IMG/VR virus record: IMGVR_UViG_3300043411_002463
Span: 22,751-86,750 of that record
Strand: one strand, 5' to 3'
DNA length: 64,000 nucleotides
Source: a virus
Part shown: piece by piece, positions 11,401 to 21,211 of the stretch
Position numbering within the stretch: the stretch's first letter is position 1
Layout of the letters: every line of letters starts with the position of its first letter
Program-made: the position numbers and the translations under genes
The notes under the pieces: generated by a model
What the model saw: only the letters and a program-made list of their open reading frames with translations
Databases searched by the model: none
Told to the model about the DNA's origin: nothing

Positions 11401-11643
11401 TCTGATACAATCATTCAAAACGTTAAAGATGCCGTTACAAGCAAGCTTAATATCAACGTATTAAATGGTATAATTGATAGTTCTGATTTGGAGCTAGTGG
11501 CTGGTTCAATTTCAGGAGTTGATCGTGTTAGAGTAACATACTTTAATAAAACTGGCGTTGCGGGTTCTGTGTTAAGTATTGTTGCTAATAAAAAACAAAG
11601 TATATTTGCAAATAATGTTTCTATAATACAAGAATCAAGATAA
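8413..11643 (+). CDS. baseplate J-like (gp6-type) wedge protein
   Basis: A 1076-residue protein. The N-terminal 200 residues follow the baseplate J pattern: an ARDVLVDGPS helix start, a segment with GxKATGFALLLFNN, an AGDLVYAKNGSSFI strand for the incoming property loop, and an ATGTQGNISRFSL turn. A VGYTNKVKENSAVIDVVSVE segment near 220 resembles the core 'GT..GY...a......V' motif. The C-terminus (about 960-1060) returns to a J-like beta-alpha fold. The middle holds beta-rich insertions that make it longer than typical J (about 300) and T4 gp6 (660). It would form the outer wedge ring. A 54-base gap precedes it, with an A/T-rich leader and GGGTAAAATT ahead of the ATG. Confidence 0.65.
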   Translation: MAKIRSTSEIIRDFLDFYRVAQPALDVKPGSSARDVLVDGPSTQLGVCYDELSKLKTNLSPVTSYGQNFENWAKNFGITKPTGKKATGFALLLFNNIETDIALRAGDLVYAKNGSSFIIKNSLVLTSTKESYYKSIVNKYKSDLDTLGFTEIYGIEVLVEATATGTQGNISRFSLKSTNITGINSITNVSPFSNGSSAASDASFKNYFMASFNGSVSGTSVGYTNKVKENSAVIDVVSVESGDDLMTRDGTIVSVAENGTRTIVSDGTGGKTDIIVLGATLQQGTDSYIYKDKSNQDDPTNSKNDYVLGQISGDENKTFNKKRKDNVKKGIVPNQPVYNLVSLSGSLSGSNFKEKTTDNLGRVSGNYELVKDTGSFADSVWGFDKIHFISNKISDLPEDKTKETFNGQDPLGYTDLLEVKKITQNIVITNENSQVQSTDKSYIQLNHFPVSSVTRVFNVTTGERYVVTSQNPDGSGELNETGRIKISGKSLPAVSDILQVDYVWNYSFDPYWDCDNIVFSDNYRDVTDSIDWGYSNLVRRELSVLSTSGSYLNASVTHNISSVIKVNVFSSEETTVTLVSNRKAIVLSNTISNIESVQKISNKSELWNTIKDDGTLSGLTAYLPSDTIAEVGDAVSVIYNATDVYGTTGTVSNNTINIVPSDYATAGTLVECTYLANINTLLPATSLSNLPVIRNNNQFTLNNLAVLGNQPTSHLYEDSIVVKNLRLAPSHLLLNLLGAVSTGVLTVTGTSIKKIENVVFTASKNGLTQDLSAAIKKSLGLTSIESISSNIKVCRLVKLEKIKASSVSEYISTINSFDIKGYYLLDNTFTKNEAVYDVNLSKTQITLPSTENNIDNTISIGDKLLVTCYISEDSSSENIYFSKSGSIYTNKKYLTIDSITISSGFNSSNALNSVLTISNFNQPLTKSRYKVYYDYLAPKTNERITINYNYNKLIGDSQLNLEKTIHLNDDILIKQCENILVDVTMKIVIDADSLNFSDTIIQNVKDAVTSKLNINVLNGIIDSSDLELVAGSISGVDRVRVTYFNKTGVAGSVLSIVANKKQSIFANNVSIIQESR

Positions 11644-11644
11644 A

Positions 11645-14600
11645 ATGGCAATTTTAAGCATAAAAAAATATTCTTTAGTTTCACCAACTAAGATTAGAAT
11701 AGAGTTTTCTGATAGTGTTAATGCATTAATTAACACATCCAATTTTAATATTGTTTCAAATAATTCTTCTTTTTCTAACCCAATATTATATAATGTTAAA
11801 GTAAATAAAAATATTGTTGACTTAACAGTTTCGCCATTATATTCATATAATATTTATTCACTTTATTGTCTAGATGGAAACATAAAGTTTTCAAATATTA
11901 ACAGTACATTATTTTTACCAAATAATAATTCAACTAATGTTATTAAGTTCATTGGTCCAGTTGATTCAGAAAATCAATTTAGAACAAATTTGATTAGAGA
12001 TTTATCAAATAATGTTTATTCTTTGGAAGATGGTAATTTAATTACTGATACAATTAATATAATTGCAGATCAAATTAATAAATTATATAATGATATTAAA
12101 CAAACTGGTAATGAAATATTTCTTGAAAAAATTATAGAAAATGAGAAGAAAGTTAGAGGGATTGGTCCAACTGACGCTCTCAATGAAAAAGGTGCTTATA
12201 AAATAATTAAAGTTTCTAAAGAAATAGAAGGAACTGTTAAAGTTAAAGAGCAAGAAATTTCAGAAATGCCTGCAAGTCCAATAACATTGCAAGCAGTCAC
12301 AATTTCTCAAGAAAAATTAATTTCTGGAACATCAAACTCTACATTTAATGGTCTACTACTAACATTAGCCAAAAATAATGTTACCAAAGTAAAAACCATA
12401 ACAATAAAGTATTTTAATGGAAGTACTTATTCTTATTCAATAGAATCATTAGGTTATACTATTAAAGACAATAGATATGATCAAGAATATGCATCAAGTT
12501 ATCAATTATTAGAATCAAACCAGGTTCAGCTTTCTACATTATTGTTAGAAGATGAAAACTTTACAGTTTTAACATCACTAGATTATATTTTAATAACTTA
12601 CGAATATAAGAATGTTGGACAAACAATTGTTGAAGATTCAGTTGATGTTTATTATATAGAATATCAATCAAGTGAAGTTATCAGTCCAATAGTAACCACT
12701 TTTGCCTTAAAATATTATCCTGTAGTTGATTCTTTGGGAAATATTATTAAAAAAGATGGTGTTTCATTTTTAGATCCAGAAGCAAATCCTCCTTTTTCAT
12801 CAACACATCCTGCGTTTACAACTGAACTAGAGTTTAATTTAGAAAGCTTACCAAAAACATTTGGTGAATATACTATAAATTATGAAACTGGTGAAGTAAT
12901 TGTTTATGGAGCAATTAAAAATGATGGCACTGGAGATTTCCCACCATTAGCAACATATTATTATAAGTTTTCTTATGATAACGAATTAGATTACATTTAT
13001 GATAATCAAAATTATGAAGTTGTACGTTCGCCTATTAGAGATTTAGAAGGTGAAAGTGTAACAATTGCTTGTCAATATTACCAAAATCTAATTGAAAATG
13101 AAGATTTTATTGCTAACATTCACAAAGAAGTTATTAATGAAAGAATAGAAAATAGATTATTATCAAATACAAGCTTGCGCGTACAAAACCCTGGTGTAAC
13201 AAATGTTTTTAGAATTTATAATGAAACGTCCGGGGAAATATATAAATTAGATAGATTTAATAATGATAAAGTTTATTTTAATGTTAATAATTCTCCAAGA
13301 GTAGAAAAAATATCTCAAGAAAGATGTTCTTTTACAACAGTTGATAATGAAATTGTTTTAGTACAAGAAGAATATCTAAATGCCAATAACATTAAAATAT
13401 TTGAAATACATTTAAATAACTCCTTAATAATATCTGCAACCGAAGATAGTATAGGATCTAGTTTTAATAGTAGTGTTTCTTTCAGTAACTCAAACATCTT
13501 TGGAAAAGAAATATATTTTAGCTCTGCAATATCATTAGATAATAACATTGATAGACTTGATTTAAATCAATACCAAATAGATTATAATAATGGTATTATT
13601 TATTTGGCAACAGATAGTGTTGATTATCAATTGGGAACTGTTAATTATAAAAAATCATTTATCAAAACAGGTCAAGATAATATTATCTCTGTAGATAAAA
13701 TATATTCATCAATAGATAACATTAATATTGATAAGGTTTACAATTTTAGTTCTTATTCAGCATTTGAAATTACATTTACTAATTTAGAAGAGTCAGATGA
13801 AAGATTTGATAGTTATGGAAATTTGTATATTTATGATTCTAATACTGTTTTAGTAAAAGATGATATTAAATCTATCAGAGGTTTGTACGATCATAGTGAT
13901 TTATTAACAAATGATAGCCCAATCAATTTTGCAGAAAATTGTACCTTTGACGCTAACTTAATTCAAGTAAATGAAATTTTTAAACAAGAACAATATACTG
14001 TTGAGTCAGGATTAGTAATAAATATTAACCAAGCCAGTGTTGGAATTGATTTAAATAGCGTAATTTCTGTAAAAAGAATAAGTGATGATACAGAGTTATA
14101 CACTGGAAGTTCTTCTTTTGTAAATTATCAAATAACATTAGATGCTCTTAGTGGTGCTGTTGCAGGCGACGAAATTGTTGTAATTTATGGATTATTACCA
14201 AATGGAAGTTTTGGTGTTGTAGTAGATTATGATCGTGGTGAGTTGTTTGTAGATTATACTTATCTTTTTGATGAAATTTTAGTTACATATGAGTATGGTA
14301 GTGATTCTTTGGACTTTGCACAATCAACTACATTAAATACTGGTGATGAATATTATGTAACTTACAAGGTTGGTAGTTTAAGAGATACTCTTTTTGCTAA
14401 TTTTGGTTCTTTAATCGATGTTAATATCATTAAAAACTTTAATACCGAAGTAGATAGAGAGATTTATCGTTCTGTATTGCAGGGTATATTGCAAATGTTT
14501 CCAACGGGTCCTACTAAGGAAGCACTAGGCAATATGGTTAAAAGTGTTACACACATATTCCCAGAAATAATTGAGGCTGCTTTTGAAATATGGTCTCTTG

Positions 14601-17600
14601 GATATAATTATTTGTTTAGAAACAAAATTAAAACAACTGGTGATTTGCAACTAGTACCAGGTAAATTTGACAATGGAGTTTTGGTATCAAATTCTGATGA
14701 TAGCATTTCTTTACCATTAAATTCTAACTTAAAATTAGAACAAGGGTCTTTAAAGTTTTGGGCAATTCCACAATGGGATGGAATTGATAACGATGCAGAA
14801 TTAACATTGTCTTTATATAAAAATGATGTTGCTTTAGATGCTAGCAAAATATTTATAGGTTCAAATTCATATAATCCAACTTTAAAAAACAATTCATTTT
14901 CAATTAGTAAAAGTGAAAATACTACGGGCTTGCCTGCCAAAATTTTTACAGAAACTGGTGTGTTTATTTATTATGATATTGATAATTCATGTTGGAAATT
15001 ATATTCAAAAGATTTAACATCATCTAGTTCAATTTATACTGGAACTATTGAAACAAACGGAGAGTTTTATAATTCAAAGTGGATTCCAGGGTTGAAAGAA
15101 TTGAATGATATTTTAAGAACATTTAATAATAAGATTGAGTTTAAGTTTAATATTGATTCTTCTGATGCAAGTTCGCCTGATGGATATGTAGATGGTTATT
15201 CATTAATTGACGGATATTCTCCAGCCGAAGGATATCAAGTTGGATATTCTTATGATGGTATTCAATTTATGTCAGATAAATATCATTATTTCTTTGATTT
15301 TGGTCAAGAAAAGAATAAAAATAGATTTTCTTTATTTAAAGATGGCTCTGGCTATTTAACTTTTAAAGTTATTGATAAAAACTCTACAGCTTCAACAGTA
15401 AGTTATGATGTTTCTGGTTGGAAAAATGGTGAAAAACATTTTATTGGTTTAAGTTGGCGCCTAAATTCATCTGATAATCGTGATGAAATGCATATGTTTG
15501 TTGATGGTTTTGAAGTGCCAAATATACTTTCTTATGGAAGCAGACCAGTATCAACATTAACAGATAGGTTTAGAACAGTTAAGCCAGAATATTTGTTAGC
15601 ATCATTAGAAAAAGATATATTGTTAAAAAATGATTTAACAACAACCGCGGGAAGTAATATTGTCACTGCTGTTACAAACTTTTCAGCATTTAATATTTCA
15701 CCCGGTGATAAAATTGAAATATTAGATCAAAATTTAGGTGAATTTATTATAGGTTCAATTTCTGGTCAACAATTGGCTCTTACAACCAATGTACCATCAA
15801 CCATTACAAATGCAAAATATACAATTAATCCATATTCTGTTCAAGTCAGTTCCCAAATATCTTTATATAAAAACATTATAGTTTCTTTGTTAAGAAACGG
15901 TGAAGAGATTGAATTAGCAGGATTAAATGCAAACACTCCAGGTTATGAAATAAGTCAAAATTTATTCAACCAAGATACTTTGAAAGTATTGGGAGATGCA
16001 TTAACTGGCGATCAATTAATTATCAGAACTTTAGGTAAAAACTTTAGAAGAATTAGAGAGAATACATATTTATGGAATTCTACTAATTTAATTAAAACAC
16101 AATTACCACCACCTATAAATCTAGATGAAGTTAATATTTATAAAATAATATTAAACAAAACAAGCATAGGACCAACAAATTCAACCTTAAGTCTAGGAGT
16201 ATTTACTTCTAATATGTTGACTTGTCAACAAACAACAAATTCAACTGAAGGTCGAACTTTAGAAGTTACTATTGTTGGTGGAAATACTGATTTTACAACT
16301 CCTGTAACTGTAACTATTAATGGTACTACAAATGGAGTCCCAGTCTTTGAAACATTAACTTTTAGCGAAGCAGGAACACAAAAAACTGCTCTAAAATTCA
16401 AAACAATTACTGGAACACAAGTAATTTGTAAACCATATAATACATCAAAAAACTCTGTAGTAGTTTCAATAAAAGAAGCTTATTCTGTGATTTATCCAGA
16501 TGCAAATACAAGCTATCCCGTGTTAAGATTTGTTTATAAAACACAACATGGAACTTCATTGCAAGGAGATGGTTCTACAACTGTAGTTGATAGTAGTGGA
16601 TATTTTATTGATTCTAATATAGATCAAGCTTTAGTAATAACATCTCCAGGTTCGGTTGCTGGAACATACAATATAGAATCCAGAAGTGATACAAATACAA
16701 TTGTTTTAGATAATCCAACTGGAACAGCTTTTACCAGTGGAATTTATGATATTTATAACATTTCATTATCGAGATCTGGTTTCCAAAATGGTTACTTTTA
16801 CTTCCAGACAGCTGGTGGAGTTAATGAAAATTATAATTTACCATCTGGAGATTATTTGTTTGATTATTCAACATATTTATCTTTGAAGTTCGATCCAATT
16901 AGACAGGAACAAATTTATATAGGTTCAGATTTCAATAAAGAAAAACAAGCCAATGCAGTTATTGATGAATTGCATATACTAGATGTAATGCTTTCAGATG
17001 TTCGTGTTGGAGAAAGTGCCAAACAATCTTTTACAACAGATTTTACTAAACTAAGACCAGTCAAAAAAGACAAAAACACATTACTGTTATTGAATTTTGA
17101 TGAAAAACCATTTGTTAATAAGGCAGATTTTTGGGTAAATTCAAGCAAGCAATATTTACAATCTGATTTTTCAGTCAATGAAAAATTTGACAAATGTTTA
17201 GTTATAAATGATAAACCTTTAGTGATTGAAAATAAAGGATATTTAACAACAAAATCTGAAGGAACTATTGAGTTTTGGGTTTCACCAAAATATGATACAG
17301 GTAATGATCCAGTAAGAAGATATTATTTTGATGCCAGCTCTTCTTTAAGTACAGAAATTCAAAGTACAAGCAAAGCAACAATTATTCTACCAACAAAAAT
17401 AAAAGAAATATTATCTGTTAAGGTTAAAAATGGAGAGGTAGAGTATTCTGATGGCGCAACCATTGCGGCTGATGGTAAAACAATTAATTTAAAGAAACAA
17501 TTACCATATCAAAAGACAAATGTTGTAGTTTCTTATATTCAACATGGAACGAATGGTGATAGATTATCAATCTTTAAAGATTCAGATGGATTTATAACCT

Positions 17601-18256
17601 TTTATGTTAGTGCTTCTGGTTATGAATATGAAGTTCGTCAACCTATTTTCTGGGAAAGAGATAGCTGGCATAGAATAAAAGCAACTTTCAAATTCAACAG
17701 AAAAGATAATAAAGATGAAATTAGACTTTTTGTTGATGGGGAAGAACGTGGTACTATAAGGTTCGGTCAAGGCTTCTTGTTTAGCGAAAGCATTATATTC
17801 GGTCAAGGCTTTGTAGGAGTTAACAATTCTATATTAATTGATGATATTAACTTTAAAGATTCAATTAATGAATTTTATATTGGTTCTGATTTTGCAAAAG
17901 CAAGTAAGTCTCATTGTAGAATTGATAATTTCAAAATTAGTAATAAAGCTAAAAATGGCTTTTTGATTGCTGGTCAATATAAGGATGTAAATTATAGTTC
18001 TAATTTAGACATCATTTATCCATCTATTGAAGACTTGTACACAACTTATTTATTAGATTTTAACAAAATATTTGAAAAAAATACTGATTTTACCTTACTT
18101 CATGACCCATATTATGGAATTTTTAATTTCAAAATTAACATAATTGATTCTTTTAAAGTTCTAGCTAATGACATCATTGCTAAAAACATGTTGGAAGCAG
18201 CTTTAAAGGCATTTAAGCCAAGTAAATCTAAAATGACGCTCAATTATCTAACATAA
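11645..18256 (+). CDS. giant tail/fiber protein with LamG-like domains
   Basis: At 2203 residues this is the largest gene here. Residues 1-180 resemble the start of tail protein I/gp7-type baseplate proteins. From about 1030 a concanavalin/LamG-type sandwich begins (GSLKFWAIPQWDG, later HFIGLSWRLNSSDNRDEMHMFVDG near 1280). A roughly 400-residue beta-rich insertion follows, then the closing strands (IYIGSDFNKEK near 1755). A second LamG module covers about 1870-2100 (GTIEFWVSPKYD, RIKATFKFNRKDNKDEIRLFVDGEE, FYIGSDFAKAS). The shared IGSDF-K and DEI/MRLFVDG blocks show internal duplication. LamG folds commonly bind glycans, so host-surface recognition is a reasonable inference. It ends with a Lys-rich KAFKPSKSKMTLNY tail. 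Confidence 0.6.
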   Translation: MAILSIKKYSLVSPTKIRIEFSDSVNALINTSNFNIVSNNSSFSNPILYNVKVNKNIVDLTVSPLYSYNIYSLYCLDGNIKFSNINSTLFLPNNNSTNVIKFIGPVDSENQFRTNLIRDLSNNVYSLEDGNLITDTINIIADQINKLYNDIKQTGNEIFLEKIIENEKKVRGIGPTDALNEKGAYKIIKVSKEIEGTVKVKEQEISEMPASPITLQAVTISQEKLISGTSNSTFNGLLLTLAKNNVTKVKTITIKYFNGSTYSYSIESLGYTIKDNRYDQEYASSYQLLESNQVQLSTLLLEDENFTVLTSLDYILITYEYKNVGQTIVEDSVDVYYIEYQSSEVISPIVTTFALKYYPVVDSLGNIIKKDGVSFLDPEANPPFSSTHPAFTTELEFNLESLPKTFGEYTINYETGEVIVYGAIKNDGTGDFPPLATYYYKFSYDNELDYIYDNQNYEVVRSPIRDLEGESVTIACQYYQNLIENEDFIANIHKEVINERIENRLLSNTSLRVQNPGVTNVFRIYNETSGEIYKLDRFNNDKVYFNVNNSPRVEKISQERCSFTTVDNEIVLVQEEYLNANNIKIFEIHLNNSLIISATEDSIGSSFNSSVSFSNSNIFGKEIYFSSAISLDNNIDRLDLNQYQIDYNNGIIYLATDSVDYQLGTVNYKKSFIKTGQDNIISVDKIYSSIDNINIDKVYNFSSYSAFEITFTNLEESDERFDSYGNLYIYDSNTVLVKDDIKSIRGLYDHSDLLTNDSPINFAENCTFDANLIQVNEIFKQEQYTVESGLVININQASVGIDLNSVISVKRISDDTELYTGSSSFVNYQITLDALSGAVAGDEIVVIYGLLPNGSFGVVVDYDRGELFVDYTYLFDEILVTYEYGSDSLDFAQSTTLNTGDEYYVTYKVGSLRDTLFANFGSLIDVNIIKNFNTEVDREIYRSVLQGILQMFPTGPTKEALGNMVKSVTHIFPEIIEAAFEIWSLGYNYLFRNKIKTTGDLQLVPGKFDNGVLVSNSDDSISLPLNSNLKLEQGSLKFWAIPQWDGIDNDAELTLSLYKNDVALDASKIFIGSNSYNPTLKNNSFSISKSENTTGLPAKIFTETGVFIYYDIDNSCWKLYSKDLTSSSSIYTGTIETNGEFYNSKWIPGLKELNDILRTFNNKIEFKFNIDSSDASSPDGYVDGYSLIDGYSPAEGYQVGYSYDGIQFMSDKYHYFFDFGQEKNKNRFSLFKDGSGYLTFKVIDKNSTASTVSYDVSGWKNGEKHFIGLSWRLNSSDNRDEMHMFVDGFEVPNILSYGSRPVSTLTDRFRTVKPEYLLASLEKDILLKNDLTTTAGSNIVTAVTNFSAFNISPGDKIEILDQNLGEFIIGSISGQQLALTTNVPSTITNAKYTINPYSVQVSSQISLYKNIIVSLLRNGEEIELAGLNANTPGYEISQNLFNQDTLKVLGDALTGDQLIIRTLGKNFRRIRENTYLWNSTNLIKTQLPPPINLDEVNIYKIILNKTSIGPTNSTLSLGVFTSNMLTCQQTTNSTEGRTLEVTIVGGNTDFTTPVTVTINGTTNGVPVFETLTFSEAGTQKTALKFKTITGTQVICKPYNTSKNSVVVSIKEAYSVIYPDANTSYPVLRFVYKTQHGTSLQGDGSTTVVDSSGYFIDSNIDQALVITSPGSVAGTYNIESRSDTNTIVLDNPTGTAFTSGIYDIYNISLSRSGFQNGYFYFQTAGGVNENYNLPSGDYLFDYSTYLSLKFDPIRQEQIYIGSDFNKEKQANAVIDELHILDVMLSDVRVGESAKQSFTTDFTKLRPVKKDKNTLLLLNFDEKPFVNKADFWVNSSKQYLQSDFSVNEKFDKCLVINDKPLVIENKGYLTTKSEGTIEFWVSPKYDTGNDPVRRYYFDASSSLSTEIQSTSKATIILPTKIKEILSVKVKNGEVEYSDGATIAADGKTINLKKQLPYQKTNVVVSYIQHGTNGDRLSIFKDSDGFITFYVSASGYEYEVRQPIFWERDSWHRIKATFKFNRKDNKDEIRLFVDGEERGTIRFGQGFLFSESIIFGQGFVGVNNSILIDDINFKDSINEFYIGSDFAKASKSHCRIDNFKISNKAKNGFLIAGQYKDVNYSSNLDIIYPSIEDLYTTYLLDFNKIFEKNTDFTLLHDPYYGIFNFKINIIDSFKVLANDIIAKNMLEAALKAFKPSKSKMTLNYLT

Positions 18257-18260
18257 TAAT

Positions 18261-21197
18261 ATGACTATAAGACCAGACGTTTCTTTGATTAAAAATAATT
18301 TTCGAGACTCTTTGCAAATCTCTCAAACTGAATTGCAAGTAGAGCAAGATTACTATGATGGAAAAATCAAATCAGTAATTGATAATCATATAGGCTCTGG
18401 TGTATTATTAGAATCTCTTACAGATAATATAATTTTTAACTCAGATGAATTAACAGAAGTTCAAACTGGTTATATTTCTTCTAATACCTTCGACGGACGT
18501 GGTATTAGCCCACTAGTCCAACCCACAGATGTTAATTTAGGAAATCAACTTGAAATAACATTGTCTGAGTCAAGTGCTGTTGGTAGACATAGTGTAAAAA
18601 TTTCAATTGTTGGTCTTGATTTTAATGGAGAATTAATTCAAGAAAAGTTTTATTTTTATACTAATGAAACTCAAGTAACTTCAAAACATTTTGCTAAAGT
18701 TTTATCTCTATTTTTTAATGATTTCAAAGGAAATGATAATTGTTCTAGAAATTTGGGCGGAACTATAGTTATTAAAGAATCTAAATCTTTCCAAATATCT
18801 AGAGACCCAATTATGATAGCTCAAGATGTTGAGCCGGATTTTTTTTGGCGCGATTTTAAGAAATATACTATATCTTTAACTTTGGAACAAGTTATTCAAG
18901 AAGGCATTGGTTCTGAATATTCAGTTGATGGTTTGAATATCAATACTACTGGTATTAGCAATCAAGAACTTTTAGCTAATGATGTATCTTCTCAAATTGG
19001 TGAGAAATTTTATGCAAATACAGATAATATTCAAAAAATAACTATGTTATTGTCTGTATCATCAGATGATAGTGCTGCAGAAGCAAACAAATATGATTGG
19101 TCAGGAGATCTTGTAATTTCAGTATATAAATTACAAACCAGTGTACTGTGTGATGCTGATATTATTCCAGATTTAGCAATTGATTTTGATCCAAATCCAG
19201 TTTCATTAGCACAAGTTTCTTTTAATCAAGCATCACTTAAAGAAAATGGTTATGTTTTAACAGATGTATTGCAACCAGTTGATTTTGTATTCAGTGATAG
19301 TAAAATTGGTAAGGCTAGTGGAGTTGAGGTAGGAAAATATTATGCCGTTTCTATTCAAAGAAATGGCTCTGCTGCTACTGGAAATATTTACATAGGAACT
19401 GGCAATAACAATTCAGTTTATAATAGATTAACTGTATTTTCTGGAACAGAATGGGTTGATGTCGAAGATTCTTCTATTTGGTATCAAGTTTGGACTGATG
19501 CAATTAAAATAACTTCCGGAAAAGGTTATGATTCTGGTACAGGAATTCAAATTGATAAAACAAAACAAATAGTTGATAGTTCATCAGCTAGCATTGCAAT
19601 TGTTGATAATGAAGAAAAAAATTATTCATTCAGTGATACTGGTTTTAACACTGTTAATATTGCATTAGTTCAAGCCGTATTAGAATTAACATCTGAAGAA
19701 CAAGATCAATTAACTGGAAATTATGTTGAATCAAAAAATAAATATAATCCAGCATTAAGTTTAATTTCTCAATCAGAATTAACAACATTACAAACAACAA
19801 GCAATCCATTTATAGTTGGTTGTGTAAAAGATGTTAATCCAAAATTAAATTCAACCTTAGAAAAAACTTATTCAATTCCAGGATTGGCACGGGGAGATAA
19901 TTTTTGTATATTAAATCCAGATGCTGATCTAATCTCTTTAAATTTAGTAGGAAGTGTATTAACTCCAAACAAAGATACTAACTTTAAATACAAAATTGTC
20001 AAAGCTACATATTGTACAGATGGTTATGGTGATGTTAATGGCGATGGCGAAATTGATGATCTGGACATTACATTAGCAACATCATTAATAGGAGAAAGTT
20101 TATATTTTTCAAGTACAGTTAATAAAATTAATGATGGTACTATTGATGTTTTACAATTATTAAGAGCTGACGTTGATAATGATGGTTATGTAACTTCAAA
20201 TGATGTTGATGCAATTACAAGCTATGTAAACAAGTTAGTTAATTCATTTACAGCGGGTACTTCATTCTCTCATATGTGTTTAGAAGTACAGCCATTAACT
20301 GGTAGATTTGATGGCTATTATGATTGTACAGATGGATATGTTAGATTAGATGGCTATGGACAAGTGGGTTCTATTTCGACTGGAGAATTATCAACCGAAG
20401 AAATTTTGTATCAAGGAAGTAATGTCGTTCCTATTTTACAACTAGACTCAACTTTAACAGTGGTTCCATTTGTTTCAAAAACATTTCAAATAACGCCAAA
20501 ACCATATTGGCAGCCTTGGCAATTGCTATTGTCTAGCTCTGCTCGATATGTACAAGCTAGTTTTACCTATGCAGATTCTCTTACTGAACGTTCTTGTAGC
20601 ACAACAGCAGCCTCATTATGTTCTGCTCAATTTACCGATGTACCAACTGTAGAACCTGGTAGAAATGATACTTTAATTCCAGGCAATATCATTATTGATA
20701 AAGGTGCTCTATTAAATCTTGATGGAACTTTATATAAACAAGATTTAGAGATTAAGACAATTGAGTTGCGTTTACCAATCACAGAATTATCAGAATCTAA
20801 AATAAACATTTTTGAGAAGTTATTGGTTGATAAGGGTGACGGCAAAACGTTTGCTGAGTATCCTGCTGCTAAATACTATGATTGTTCAACTGTTCAACCA
20901 GAAGATTTGGCGCTAAATAAAGTGAAATTTGAAGTTGCTATTCAATCCATTTATAAAGTTGTTGATGGCTATGATTCAAGTTACGAATATGTCGTAATTA
21001 ATAATCCAAACATTGGTGTAAAGATGGATAATTCTACTGGAATTTTAACACTAAATGTTTCCGATGTTGACTTGGACAATATTAAAGAAACTTTAATTAC
21101 AAAAATTTCAGTTAATATTTATTTAAAGAAAGCTGGATTTAACAACACACATCTTATAATTCCGCCTGAATCTATAGCTGGATTAATTTCTAGCTGA
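18261..21197 (+). CDS. virion-type protein with internal dockerin-like Ca-binding pair
   Basis: A 978-residue beta-rich protein with no signal peptide or membrane segment. At residues about 588-600 is DVNGDGEIDDLD and at about 634-645 is DVDNDGYVTSND. These are two 12-residue loops with acidic/Asn ligands at positions 1, 3, 5 and 12, each followed by a helix, the layout of a type I dockerin. The N-terminal 200 residues carry strands and helices that may attach to the baseplate. The region around 690-720 has several DGY triplets. It is the last gene of the baseplate/tail run, directly before the glycosyltransferases, so it is probably a fiber or baseplate decoration protein. The dockerin loops may only stabilise the fold by binding calcium. 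Confidence 0.5.
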   Translation: MTIRPDVSLIKNNFRDSLQISQTELQVEQDYYDGKIKSVIDNHIGSGVLLESLTDNIIFNSDELTEVQTGYISSNTFDGRGISPLVQPTDVNLGNQLEITLSESSAVGRHSVKISIVGLDFNGELIQEKFYFYTNETQVTSKHFAKVLSLFFNDFKGNDNCSRNLGGTIVIKESKSFQISRDPIMIAQDVEPDFFWRDFKKYTISLTLEQVIQEGIGSEYSVDGLNINTTGISNQELLANDVSSQIGEKFYANTDNIQKITMLLSVSSDDSAAEANKYDWSGDLVISVYKLQTSVLCDADIIPDLAIDFDPNPVSLAQVSFNQASLKENGYVLTDVLQPVDFVFSDSKIGKASGVEVGKYYAVSIQRNGSAATGNIYIGTGNNNSVYNRLTVFSGTEWVDVEDSSIWYQVWTDAIKITSGKGYDSGTGIQIDKTKQIVDSSSASIAIVDNEEKNYSFSDTGFNTVNIALVQAVLELTSEEQDQLTGNYVESKNKYNPALSLISQSELTTLQTTSNPFIVGCVKDVNPKLNSTLEKTYSIPGLARGDNFCILNPDADLISLNLVGSVLTPNKDTNFKYKIVKATYCTDGYGDVNGDGEIDDLDITLATSLIGESLYFSSTVNKINDGTIDVLQLLRADVDNDGYVTSNDVDAITSYVNKLVNSFTAGTSFSHMCLEVQPLTGRFDGYYDCTDGYVRLDGYGQVGSISTGELSTEEILYQGSNVVPILQLDSTLTVVPFVSKTFQITPKPYWQPWQLLLSSSARYVQASFTYADSLTERSCSTTAASLCSAQFTDVPTVEPGRNDTLIPGNIIIDKGALLNLDGTLYKQDLEIKTIELRLPITELSESKINIFEKLLVDKGDGKTFAEYPAAKYYDCSTVQPEDLALNKVKFEVAIQSIYKVVDGYDSSYEYVVINNPNIGVKMDNSTGILTLNVSDVDLDNIKETLITKISVNIYLKKAGFNNTHLIIPPESIAGLISS

Positions 21198-21211
21198 TAT
21201 AGATTTGGTTA

